Assembly (NCBI GenBank): GCA_017614715.1
Contig: JAGABI010000061.1
Coordinates: forward strand, 1 to 54,398
DNA: 54,398 bases
Direction of reading: 5' to 3'
Source of the DNA: Bacteroidales bacterium
GTDB lineage: Bacteria > Bacteroidota > Bacteroidia > Bacteroidales > UBA932
In this document: positions 8,778 to 16,876 of the stretch, one piece after another
Layout: each line of letters opens with the position of its first letter
Position numbering within the stretch: the stretch's first letter is position 1
The notes under the pieces: model-generated
Seen by the model: only the letters and a program-made list of their open reading frames with translations
Database searches by the model: none
Told to the model about the DNA's origin: nothing
Translations under genes and position numbers: made by a program

Positions 8778-10211
8778 CTAGAACTGATAGTTTATACCGA
8801 TACCAATCCAGGTGTCCGCATTAAGCGGGTTATAGAAGCAGTGAGCATACTCTGCAGAGATGATGAAGTTCTGGTTCATCGCAATCTTGAGTCCTATACC
8901 GCCGCTGTAAACCACATCCTTGATCTTGCTGGAGTCATAAATAGTACCTGTGTAAGAAGCGTTGTGAACCCCGTTGAAGCGGTCGAGGGTTGAAGCCAGT
9001 TTGGGGTCGCTCTCAAGATATGACTTGTATTGGGAGTAATCGAATCTGACAAGATTATCGTCTGTAATGATACCCTGCAATTTGTCTGCACGATAAGGCT
9101 TGGTGATTATACCGGCATCAAAGAACGGATTCACTGCAAGATAGAAGAACTGATTGAACAGTTTGAAGTTGACCAGCTTTATACGCAGTTCTGTGTTTGC
9201 CCATGCCATACCTTCTGTGAGGATACGGTTCTCACGCAGGCCACGAATAGTACCGGAGGAACCGAAGCCTTCAGAAATCATATTGCGCTGCACCAGCAGG
9301 GGGATATTCTGAATCATATAGAAAGGAGTCTCACCGGCAATTGTCTGCTGCCATGCCAGTCGGTATGCAAATACCGGGTCTCCAGCCTTGATAAAGCCTA
9401 CTGGAATGCGGATGTAATGGCGGAAATAGGTGCAGGCCTTCAGATACTGGTGCTCAAGGACATTACCGTTCAGGTAAGCCTCTGCCCAGATACCCTTGTT
9501 GGGCGCAGCCTCTATATCGCGGGTGTCATACACCAGGCCGGCATTCAGCTCCAGGGCCAGGCCGCCATCTTTCTCGTCAGGGGTAATTGCACCGAGCTCG
9601 ATATACTTGTTATAGAGGGTAACATCGTTTCTGTAATACTCTTTGGCGCCATCTACGCTGACTCCGTTATCCTTCATGTCGCCAAGTTTCCATTTCCAGA
9701 AGTTGACGCCGGCAGCCCAGTTCAGGTGGGGCACTATCTGACCCTGAACATTCGCAAGGATACGCAACATGTCACGGCTCATGCCATAGTAGTTGAGATT
9801 ATTGCCCGCACCCGTATTCCTGTTTGACCAGAGGTCATAATCCTGTACGGAGGCAGGACCGTTGAAGCCCCAGAAACTGTAGAGAGGGTCGTTCATATAC
9901 GTCACCGACGCATTGACACGCATATTGGGAATCAGATACTTGGAGTCGTATGCAAGATAGAGGCGCATACGGTGACTGTGGGTAAAATAAGAGCCCTCCC
10001 AGCTTATCTTGTGAAGTGGATCGGGATAGGTACTACCATCACCGTAGTAATATACATCTCCAAAAGCCCCGGCCTGGAAGCCGTTGTCGGCGGAATAGGT
10101 AGCGGTAGGGAGCACGCCAAGGCTCCACCCTTTTTTTACTTCTTTCTCTTCCTGTGCGTAGGCTGAAAAAGCCAAAGCAAGAAGCAGTGTTGCGATTAAA
10201 AATTTTTTCAT
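8778..10211 (-). CDS. Omp85/BamA-TamA family outer-membrane barrel without POTRA domains
   Basis: 477-residue protein with a Sec signal peptide (cleavage near AYA-QE, residue 19) and a barrel ending in aromatic Phe (GIGINYQF), as expected for an outer-membrane protein. The Omp85 superfamily signatures are VYDTRDIEAAPNKG, the lid-loop motif IRGLRENR (the conserved I/V-R-G-F/Y/L) and NTELR...FFDAG. There is no room for POTRA repeats before the barrel, unlike BamA or TamA, so a role in general outer-membrane protein assembly is unlikely. It is the first gene of a tight cluster (6, 7 and 1 bp gaps) with a lipoprotein hydrolase, glpK and glpF. It may help display or translocate a partner, possibly the hydrolase; that link is inference. 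Confidence 0.82.
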   Translation of the reverse strand: MKKFLIATLLLALAFSAYAQEEKEVKKGWSLGVLPTATYSADNGFQAGAFGDVYYYGDGSTYPDPLHKISWEGSYFTHSHRMRLYLAYDSKYLIPNMRVNASVTYMNDPLYSFWGFNGPASVQDYDLWSNRNTGAGNNLNYYGMSRDMLRILANVQGQIVPHLNWAAGVNFWKWKLGDMKDNGVSVDGAKEYYRNDVTLYNKYIELGAITPDEKDGGLALELNAGLVYDTRDIEAAPNKGIWAEAYLNGNVLEHQYLKACTYFRHYIRIPVGFIKAGDPVFAYRLAWQQTIAGETPFYMIQNIPLLVQRNMISEGFGSSGTIRGLRENRILTEGMAWANTELRIKLVNFKLFNQFFYLAVNPFFDAGIITKPYRADKLQGIITDDNLVRFDYSQYKSYLESDPKLASTLDRFNGVHNASYTGTIYDSSKIKDVVYSGGIGLKIAMNQNFIISAEYAHCFYNPLNADTWIGIGINYQF

Positions 10212-10248
10212 TTGTATAGAGTTAAATTTGTTTCTCTATACAAACTTA
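10211..10248 (-). promoter_or_regulatory. Promoter -7 box with overlapping 11-bp inverted repeat upstream of the Omp85-glpKF cluster
   Basis: On the - strand TAAGTTTG (10241-10248) matches the Bacteroidota -7 box TAnnTTTG. A perfect 11-bp inverted repeat (TTTGTATAGAG / CTCTATACAAA, 10211-10221 and 10234-10244) overlaps the box and runs to the start codon of the Omp85-type gene. It could be an operator for the whole cluster. Confidence 0.45.
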
Positions 10249-10270
10249 CTAAAAAAACTTCAAATCCGCA

Positions 10271-11404
10271 TTAGTCCATCCGCTCCTTGAGCTCTTTTTT
10301 CACCTTAAGATAATAGTCTTTCCCCAGTCCATACCAGCCACATGCCAGCACGCCGCCGACAAATGCCCACATCAACACCTTGCGCTTGCGGCTGTTGGCA
10401 GGTTTTTGCGGAAGAACGGCAGGCTGTATAACCGCATAAACAGGACGCTCTTCCTGAACCTTGGCCTTAGCCTGTTCCCGCTGTTGCACCATTGATGAGT
10501 AAATCTGCCCAGTCAGGTTCGCCTCGGCGCGAAGGCGGTCCTTTTCCGCAGCTGCACTCTGCAAGATGGCGCTGCGGTCATAATCTACGGAAGCGGCGTA
10601 GGCGGACTGTGCTTTCACCATATCTGCGCGAGCCTCATCGGTCAGAATCACATAGTATTCATAATCGGCCTGTGCCTTGCTGGTACGGTATTCAATCACA
10701 TACTTCTGCAACCTTGAACAGACAGTGTCGGCCAGCTGCTTGGCCATCATCGGATCGTTAAACACAACTTTGATGGTAGTCACATTTGTGTTCTTGTCCA
10801 TAGTCACACTTATGCATCGGCTCAAGAAATTCACTGCGTCCGCTGCACTCTTGGAGAGCTCAGTGGGGTCTTCCACACCCGTATAAGGCCTGTAGTACGA
10901 CCTCTTTTGTATCAGCGGCTTGATTAGTGAAGTCAGGGAGAAACGGCGTTTCCTCATACCGTCAAGCCCCATTATGTGCTTATATACCGTGGTTTGTACG
11001 GGGACTTTGCCCTCCATCTTATCTTTATCCGAAACATAAGAGGTAAGGGGGACATCCAGCAGAGCTGCCAGGAACGGGGTGCTGGCGCAGATATCCGGGA
11101 ATAACGACACATCCATCGCATCGGTACCGAGAGGCATTTGCAAGTTGGTGAAACGGCGCATCAGGGCAAGGCTGCCCAAGCCTCCGCTATTTTGGCTTTG
11201 AACCTCGGGGGCGAGGGTGACGGTTGAACACCAGTAACGGGACATCATTAAAGCCGAAACAACGCCTAATGCGGTAAAAATCACCACAATCAAGGCAATC
11301 TGCTTCCAGTGTTTGAGCAGTCTTGCCAGGATATCCATAAAGTCTATTTCGCCCGCTTCTGTCCTCTCCGGTGAAGGTGCCGGGTTATTGCTGATTTCTC
11401 CCAT
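10271..11404 (-). CDS. Wzz-family polysaccharide chain-length / co-polymerase protein
   Basis: 377-residue inner-membrane protein with the Wzz topology: a cytoplasmic N-terminus (EIDFMDILARLLKHWKQI, typical of the family), TM1 at about residues 36-53, a long periplasmic region with helical stretches rich in Ala, Gln and Glu (YEYYVILTDEARADMVKAQSAY), and TM2 near residues 345-362 after a Pro-rich PQKPANSRKRK. No Walker motifs or tyrosine-rich kinase tail are visible, so this is not a BY-kinase fusion. It begins 6 bp after the SLBB exporter gene and would regulate chain length or help export of a surface polysaccharide. No polymerase or glycosyltransferase lies nearby. Confidence 0.87.
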   Translation of the reverse strand: MGEISNNPAPSPERTEAGEIDFMDILARLLKHWKQIALIVVIFTALGVVSALMMSRYWCSTVTLAPEVQSQNSGGLGSLALMRRFTNLQMPLGTDAMDVSLFPDICASTPFLAALLDVPLTSYVSDKDKMEGKVPVQTTVYKHIMGLDGMRKRRFSLTSLIKPLIQKRSYYRPYTGVEDPTELSKSAADAVNFLSRCISVTMDKNTNVTTIKVVFNDPMMAKQLADTVCSRLQKYVIEYRTSKAQADYEYYVILTDEARADMVKAQSAYAASVDYDRSAILQSAAAEKDRLRAEANLTGQIYSSMVQQREQAKAKVQEERPVYAVIQPAVLPQKPANSRKRKVLMWAFVGGVLACGWYGLGKDYYLKVKKELKERMD

Positions 11405-11410
11405 AGCTGT

Positions 11411-13837
11411 CTATTGAATAAAGTACCTGAGGGCAGTCACAATCATGACGCCAATCGATGCTGCAGACGAGGCTACAGACATTATAGCAGTGTAATTAAT
11501 ATCCTTCTTATTACTCATGTCTTTCTCGGGCACAAATATTATTGAACCTGGATATATCTTAGTGCCGGGACGCAAACGCTTTGCCCGTCCTCCCATAGTC
11601 ACCACATAGGCATTGGAACGGTTAGCATTACGGCTGTAGCCGCCAGCCGCTGCGATGTAATCCCTTGCACGGAATGAACTGTCATAATTCACGGCCGTCC
11701 GGAAATTCACTGCGCCTTCTATACGGACCACATTGCTCCGCACCGGCACCTCCAGCACGTCACCCTCACGCAACACAACATCCGATTCACCGCCGGGGTC
11801 TGCGAGCGCTTTCTCCAGATCTATACTTACGGAATATGTCATATTTGAGTCATCCCCGACAACTGTCTGGGTCGAATCGACTGCGGTATGTATGATTTCT
11901 GTCATATCATTGACCATGCGGCGTTCCTCTGCAGTTGCCGTTCGGACAAGACGGGCACCGGGAGCGTAGGCAAAATCGGTTAGGCCGCCAGCCTTGGTAA
12001 TCAGCTCCGAGACACGCTCCTCACGTGATGTCAAAGAATAAACGCCGGGGAAATTCACCTCTCCGTTCACCTTGAAGTGCCGCTGAATGTTATAAGAGGG
12101 GCTCTGGCGCACGAACACCTCATCAAAGGGTTCCAGGGTAAAACTGCGGTCGCCGTCATCCACAAGACCGTCCTTGAGCGGGAAGCTGAACATCTGACCT
12201 ATTTCGCTGGTTGCCTCCAAACCGTCCGGATCCATTTTGCGACGGTTAACATCCACACGTGATGTAGAAGCACCTGTCTTGAGCCCTCCGGCTATTATGA
12301 TGAGGTCTTCTATCGTGGTATTATCTGAGAAAGGATATATACCCGGGAAATTAACCATGCCGGAAATCCTTACCGTGCTATTGTTAATCTGATCCAGGTT
12401 GTCGGAGACATAGAGTTCATCGTTGTTCTGGAGCGGGACATCCTCATGAACCCCAGCCATGATTTCGGTAAGATTCACCGACAGCACCTCGCGTGTCATA
12501 TCCGGATGTTCGCGATTAATAACGACCCTGTCTGTGAAAGACTCGGGAAGGACACCTCCGGCCTTATCAACAAGCCCCTTGACGGTCTTTACTACGTCAA
12601 GTTCATAGGAACCCGGAAAGAACACCGAACCGCGAACGGAGACACGGTTGCTGAAGCGGGACTGAAGATCACCGACAGTGATCTCATCCCCGTTCTGAAG
12701 GGCAAATGAAGCGAAGTTTGATGAATCTACCGTATAGACCTCAAAGTCCTTGCTGTTCTGACGGCAAACCGTCACTGCAGATGTATTGGCGCCGGTGGCG
12801 AATCCCCCGGCATAGTCAAGCAAATCTGCCACAGTCTCGCCCGGCTTCATTTCAAAGTACATACCGCGCTTCACCGCACCATCCGCCTGAACCAGACTGC
12901 TGTATGGTGACACCAATACCACATCGCCCTCCTCCAGCATAACGTCACTTTCAAGAGAACCGCGCCGAAGGAAATCGTATACATCAATCACTCCCACAAC
13001 CCTGTCGCCACGGACAACCTTTATGTTGCGAAGCGTACCAGGCTCCACCACTCCTCCGGCTTTGTAAAGGGCGTGCATGGCGGTAGAGAGAGAAGAGAGG
13101 CGATATGTCCCGGGCTGCGCCACATCACCCACCACATTCACTTGAATAGAGCGAATCTGGCCGAGACTTAGACGCATATCTGCGTCTGCACGGGTATTGA
13201 GGCCGCTGTAGATGCGGGCAAGACGCTTCTTGAGATATGTGTTTGCCTCCTCTATGGTCATTCCGTTGAGGTATAGCGGCCCCAAAACATCTACATTGAT
13301 GCTCCCTTCCGGGGAAATAATGCTGCGGATCGTTGTCTGGTTGCGACCGAATACATCAATAATCACTTCATCCCCGGGACCAAGCTTATAGTTACGGGGA
13401 GTTGCAAGGTTCTCGCTGAAGGCGAAACTGAGATTGCTGTTGCGGAAAATATTGCGGCCATACACCTCTATCTCTTCTTTATAATCAAAAGCATTTTGAT
13501 TATTAAGCGAATCTACTTCATTTAGAGCTTCCAGGGCTTCATTATTCTCACTGAGGGTATGAGCCCGGCTGGAGTCCATAACCACTTGAGTCTTAGAAGG
13601 AGAAGTCCCTGCCGATATGAGCCTGCTATTGGCAGAATATACCCTTAACGCTTGCTCCTTTGTCACACCGCGGGAAATGAGTTCCTGCAGAAGGGTGTTC
13701 CTATCCTTACCCATTGCGATTCCCTCCTCCACATAGCTCTTAACCTGTTCATCGGTCATCTGTGTCTGGGCAGTCAAGACAGTTGCGGACAGAAACACGC
13801 ACAACACTGGCAAAACCCATTTTAGTAATCTGGACAT
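11411..13837 (-). CDS. SLBB-domain polysaccharide export protein (Wza/GumB-like)
   Basis: 808-residue exporter with a signal peptide (cleavage near LTA-QT, residue 23). A Poly_export domain begins at about residue 150 with YKLGPGDEVIIDVFGRN. It is followed by a series of SLBB repeats, each with a G-x-V-x-x-P-G-x-Y core: VNVVGDVAQPGTYRL, VRGSVFFPGSYEL, ISGMVNFPGIYPF, VNGEVNFPGVYSL, VEGAVNFRTAVNY. A hydrophobic segment closes the protein (about residues 780-805). Proteins of this class form the outer-membrane or periplasmic conduit for capsule or exopolysaccharide. The many SLBB repeats and length over 800 residues are typical of Bacteroidota versions rather than the 380-residue E. coli Wza. 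It lies between the PqqD-like gene and wzz. Confidence 0.9.
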   Translation of the reverse strand: MSRLLKWVLPVLCVFLSATVLTAQTQMTDEQVKSYVEEGIAMGKDRNTLLQELISRGVTKEQALRVYSANSRLISAGTSPSKTQVVMDSSRAHTLSENNEALEALNEVDSLNNQNAFDYKEEIEVYGRNIFRNSNLSFAFSENLATPRNYKLGPGDEVIIDVFGRNQTTIRSIISPEGSINVDVLGPLYLNGMTIEEANTYLKKRLARIYSGLNTRADADMRLSLGQIRSIQVNVVGDVAQPGTYRLSSLSTAMHALYKAGGVVEPGTLRNIKVVRGDRVVGVIDVYDFLRRGSLESDVMLEEGDVVLVSPYSSLVQADGAVKRGMYFEMKPGETVADLLDYAGGFATGANTSAVTVCRQNSKDFEVYTVDSSNFASFALQNGDEITVGDLQSRFSNRVSVRGSVFFPGSYELDVVKTVKGLVDKAGGVLPESFTDRVVINREHPDMTREVLSVNLTEIMAGVHEDVPLQNNDELYVSDNLDQINNSTVRISGMVNFPGIYPFSDNTTIEDLIIIAGGLKTGASTSRVDVNRRKMDPDGLEATSEIGQMFSFPLKDGLVDDGDRSFTLEPFDEVFVRQSPSYNIQRHFKVNGEVNFPGVYSLTSREERVSELITKAGGLTDFAYAPGARLVRTATAEERRMVNDMTEIIHTAVDSTQTVVGDDSNMTYSVSIDLEKALADPGGESDVVLREGDVLEVPVRSNVVRIEGAVNFRTAVNYDSSFRARDYIAAAGGYSRNANRSNAYVVTMGGRAKRLRPGTKIYPGSIIFVPEKDMSNKKDINYTAIMSVASSAASIGVMIVTALRYFIQ

Positions 13838-13867
13838 AATATGTTATGCTTTTTATTTCGTTGTTAT

Positions 13868-14137
13868 CTACGGGAGCAGAACCCCCTGCTCCATCCAGGT
13901 ATTGGCAATACTTTCTGAATCGGATATGGCCTGTTCGCGAGAAATGCCATACTTATCCACAAGCAGGTCTGCAAGATCCTCCTTAGTGAAATCCTTCCCT
14001 TGAACACCCTCCCATAAGTATGCGGCGGTATCGTTTAGCGATAGCAGGCAGTTGAAATCCACCTGCGAGAGCCCTTCTCCAAGAACGACATGGTCGCCGA
14101 GCATCGTTCTCAATACAAAACCATCTTTAATTCTCAT
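13868..14137 (-). CDS. PqqD-family small protein
   Basis: Short protein with the PqqD fold pattern MRIKDGFVLR...VLGEGL...LSLNDTAAYLWEGVQG...DLADLLVDKYG...A..D.ESI...W.EQGVLLP. PqqD-like proteins bind peptides or act as RiPP-recognition elements, and stand-alone members occur next to polysaccharide export genes in Bacteroidota. An upstream in-frame ATG at 14149 would add four residues (MAEK). The ATG at 14137 is preferred because family members start at this motif and because the -7 box at 14158-14165 would leave almost no leader for the upstream start. It lies 30 bp before the SLBB exporter and is probably the first gene of that operon. Confidence 0.75.
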   Translation of the reverse strand: MRIKDGFVLRTMLGDHVVLGEGLSQVDFNCLLSLNDTAAYLWEGVQGKDFTKEDLADLLVDKYGISREQAISDSESIANTWMEQGVLLP

Positions 14138-14154
14138 CTTTTCAGCCAAATTAA

Positions 14155-14184
14155 CTGCAAATATAATTATTTATCCAGATAATC
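14155..14184 (-). promoter_or_regulatory. Promoter of the pqqD-like/export operon with shared block
   Basis: The - strand carries TATATTTG (14158-14165), a perfect TAnnTTTG box, directly upstream of the PqqD-like gene. The surrounding block of about 29 bp is nearly identical to the one upstream of higBA at 26954-26982. It includes an imperfect palindrome TTATC-TG-GATAA on the - strand. Confidence 0.5.
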
Positions 14185-14202
14185 AAGCACAAAGCCAAAT
14201 AC

Positions 14203-14234
14203 TAAAAAAGGCGACACATCGCTGCGCCGCCTTT
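14203..14234 (-). terminator. Intrinsic terminator of the nucleobase salvage operon
   Basis: Read on the - strand, AAAGGCG pairs with CGCCTTT across a 14-nt loop and runs into a T tract (CGCCTTTTTTAG), 22 bp after the stop of the AzgA-type permease gene. This is a conventional rho-independent terminator. Confidence 0.7.
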
Positions 14235-14255
14235 CAAGCTGAGAGTACAAATAGT

Positions 14256-15575
14256 TTATATGAAAATGTATCTCAACACGAAGAGTACCGCAAGTACCCA
14301 CATCGTGATGGAGATATCTTTGAACTTGCCGCTGATGGCGTGGGTAACCACATAAGCAATCACACCGATAAGGATACCATCGGAGATGGAATATGCCAGA
14401 GGCATGATGATGACGGTGAGGAATGCGGGGATGCTCTTTGAGAAATCTTCCCAGTGGATGACCTTGATTGAGTGCATCATCATTACACCTACGATAACCA
14501 GTGCCGGAGCGGTTGCTGCGCTCGGGATAGCCAAGAATATAGGTGAGAAGAATGTAGCCAAAATAAAGCAGCAGGCGATGGAGAATGCGGTAAGACCTGT
14601 ACGGCCGCCTGCACCCACACCAGATGCGCTTTCAACGTAGGTCGTTGTGGTAGAAGTACCCAGGCATGCGCCGGCAACGGTAGCGACAGCATCTGCCATG
14701 AACATCTTGTCCAGGCCGTCAATCTTGTCTTTCTCGCCCAGTTCAGTACCCTGGCAAACACCGATAAGGGTACCCATGGTATCGAACATATCGATAAACA
14801 GGAAAGTGAAGACAACAACCAGCATGTCGAGGGTGAAAATCTGCGACCACTCGAACTTGCAGAAAATAGGACTCACACTGTCGGGCAGGGATACGATTGC
14901 GCTGGGGAGCGTAGTGATGGCTGCGCCAGTCTCTGGATCCTTGATAATGAGGCCGAGTGCGGTTGTAGCGAGGATACCGATAAGTATACCGCCGCGTACC
15001 TTTGCCATAACCAGACCAGCGGTGATTGCCAGGCCAATCAGACCCAGAAGCGCCTTACCATGGGTAATGTCACCCAGGGTAACCAGGGTAGCATCGCTGT
15101 TGATGATTATGCCTGCGCCCTGAAGGCCGATGAACGCAATGAACAGGCCGATACCGGCTCCGATGGCCTTCTTGAGCGTACCTGGGATGGCATCGACCAG
15201 CCAGGAGCGGACCCTGGTAACAGTGAGGATGATGAAAATAATACCCTCAATGAGGACCGCAGTCAAAGCAAACTGCCAACTGTAACCCATCGTCAGGCAG
15301 ACGGTGAATACAAAGAATGCATTCAAGCCCATACCTGGCGCAAGGCCAAAAGGCTTCTTTGCATAGAAGGCCATCATCAAGCAACCGATGATAGCGGCAA
15401 CAGCAGTGGCGGTAAAGACAGAACCCTGGGGCATTCCGGGCAGTGCCGAGAAGATGCTGGGGTTGACAGCCAGGATGTAGGCCATCGTGAGGAAGGTAGT
15501 GATACCCGCCACGATCTCCGTCCTTACATTGTGCTGCTTGGGGTCAAACCCAAAAGCTTTAGTCAGAAAACTCAT
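14256..15575 (-). CDS. NCS2-family purine permease, AzgA type (hypoxanthine/guanine/adenine)
   Basis: 439-residue inner-membrane transporter with about 12-14 helices. The N-terminus reads FLTKAFGFDPKQHNVRTEIV followed by GITTFLTMAYILAVNP, the hallmark of the AzgA branch of NCS2 nucleobase permeases. Further conserved pieces are GLAPGMGLNAFF, IDMFDTMGTLIGVCQ and ESASGVGAGGRTGLTA. Substrates in the family are adenine, guanine or hypoxanthine, taken up with protons; exact specificity is not readable here. It is the last gene of a four-gene - strand run with a UraA-type permease, apt and a DUF5020-type barrel. A terminator follows. Confidence 0.9.
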   Translation of the reverse strand: MSFLTKAFGFDPKQHNVRTEIVAGITTFLTMAYILAVNPSIFSALPGMPQGSVFTATAVAAIIGCLMMAFYAKKPFGLAPGMGLNAFFVFTVCLTMGYSWQFALTAVLIEGIIFIILTVTRVRSWLVDAIPGTLKKAIGAGIGLFIAFIGLQGAGIIINSDATLVTLGDITHGKALLGLIGLAITAGLVMAKVRGGILIGILATTALGLIIKDPETGAAITTLPSAIVSLPDSVSPIFCKFEWSQIFTLDMLVVVFTFLFIDMFDTMGTLIGVCQGTELGEKDKIDGLDKMFMADAVATVAGACLGTSTTTTYVESASGVGAGGRTGLTAFSIACCFILATFFSPIFLAIPSAATAPALVIVGVMMMHSIKVIHWEDFSKSIPAFLTVIIMPLAYSISDGILIGVIAYVVTHAISGKFKDISITMWVLAVLFVLRYIFI

Positions 15576-15593
15576 AATCTGTATGATTGATTG

Positions 15594-16310
15594 TTAGAAT
15601 ACCCATTTGGTACCCAGGCAAGGCATAACGTGGAAGCCCTGCATGCCTGCAAAGTTGTAACTGAGCTCAACCTCGCCACCGATGTTGAAATGGTCGAAAA
15701 GCTGATACCATAGCTGAGGCTCGGAGAGGAACACTATATTGTCATACTCGTTCCATACATCGGCGAAGCCGCTGAAACGCAAACCGTTCAGGCCAAACAA
15801 ATCCTGGCAGCCCCATACCATAGTGAACTGCAGGGGAGCGATATTACTGGGGAGCTTAACGAAATACTTGTAGAGGAGTTTGAGGTTGAGGGTGTTCTTG
15901 AAGTCTCCGGAGTGGATGAAATAATCAACACCGGCAAGGAATGCGCTGTTAACTGCAAAAGCACCCGAATCAGGGGTTCCGATAGTTCCCCAGGTTCCAA
16001 AACCACCATTATACTCCAACTGCAACGACAAGGGAGCCAGCTTGGTGTTCTGCCAGAAATTCAGGCAGCGGGCAATCTCAAAATAGGTGTTGTTGGGAGA
16101 GATGATGGACTTGCCATCCTTGTTGTTGTAGTCATAATCGATAAAGAAGAAGGTATTACCCCAATTGTCCATGTGGAAACCTTCCAGAGTGGTAGTGACA
16201 TATCCCCTGCCCTCTCCAAAATCATAGAAGGTCTGGAAGTTTGTCTGTGCATTGGCAGCAGTTGCCATTGCGAGCAGCGCAAAGGCTGCAATGAAGAATC
16301 TTTTTGCCAT
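15594..16310 (-). CDS. DUF5020-type outer-membrane barrel (Tsx-like candidate)
   Basis: 238-residue protein with a signal peptide (cleavage near ANA-QT, residue 21), alternating hydrophobic strands and a terminal Phe (TKWVF), as expected for an outer-membrane beta-barrel. The opening NFQTFYDFGEGRGYVTTTLE and the FFFIDYDYN element match DUF5020 proteins, which resemble nucleoside-specific Tsx channels. Its place between apt and the AzgA-type permease supports a role as the outer-membrane pore for nucleobases or nucleosides. Family assignment is from memory of the motif; the substrate is inferred from neighbours. Confidence 0.75.
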   Translation of the reverse strand: MAKRFFIAAFALLAMATAANAQTNFQTFYDFGEGRGYVTTTLEGFHMDNWGNTFFFIDYDYNNKDGKSIISPNNTYFEIARCLNFWQNTKLAPLSLQLEYNGGFGTWGTIGTPDSGAFAVNSAFLAGVDYFIHSGDFKNTLNLKLLYKYFVKLPSNIAPLQFTMVWGCQDLFGLNGLRFSGFADVWNEYDNIVFLSEPQLWYQLFDHFNIGGEVELSYNFAGMQGFHVMPCLGTKWVF

Positions 16311-16339
16311 AAGTTTAAGATTATATTATTTGGTTGTTA

Positions 16340-16876
16340 TTACTCCTTCTCTCCCAGTTGCAGCAGGCTGGTCACCTCAACATCAGAGGGTATCGGGCAG
16401 CTGCGCGGGATATCAGTTATATCAATGATGAAATTTGCGTAAACAGACTTTGGAGAAAACTTGCGCACCAGCCGCACAGCCGCCGAGGCGGTGCCTCCGG
16501 TGGCCAGGATATCGTCGTGTACCAGGACCACGTCGCCCGGGTCAATGGAATCGGTATGCATCTCAATGGTGTCCTTGCCATATTCCTTAACATACGCCTC
16601 CGCAATGGTGGCAGCCGGCAGCTTGCCCGGCTTGCGTACCGGCACGAATCCGGCACCCAGCCGTGCAGCCACGGCAGCAGCCGCCACAAACCCGCGGGAC
16701 TCGATGCCCACGACCTTGGTGATACCCTTGTCTTTGTATATTTCACATATATCGTCCACTATCTCTTTGAGGCAATCGCCCCTCTTGAACAGGGTGGTGA
16801 CGTCAAAGAACATTATCCCCTTCATGGGATAGTCGGGGACAGTGCGCAAATGCTGCAGCAGAAGATCCTTATTCAT
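16340..16876 (-). CDS. apt: Adenine phosphoribosyltransferase
   Basis: 178-residue cytoplasmic salvage enzyme converting adenine and PRPP to AMP and pyrophosphate. The type I PRTase PRPP loop VVLVHDDILATGGTA is present (about residues 117-131). The adenine-specific elements are FFDVTTLF, GIESRGFVAAAAVAARLGAGFVP and RKPGKLP. Length is typical of bacterial Apt (170-185). The start overlaps the end of the upstream uracil permease gene by 8 bp, so the two are translationally linked. Confidence 0.95.
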   Translation of the reverse strand: MNKDLLLQHLRTVPDYPMKGIMFFDVTTLFKRGDCLKEIVDDICEIYKDKGITKVVGIESRGFVAAAAVAARLGAGFVPVRKPGKLPAATIAEAYVKEYGKDTIEMHTDSIDPGDVVLVHDDILATGGTASAAVRLVRKFSPKSVYANFIIDITDIPRSCPIPSDVEVTSLLQLGEKE

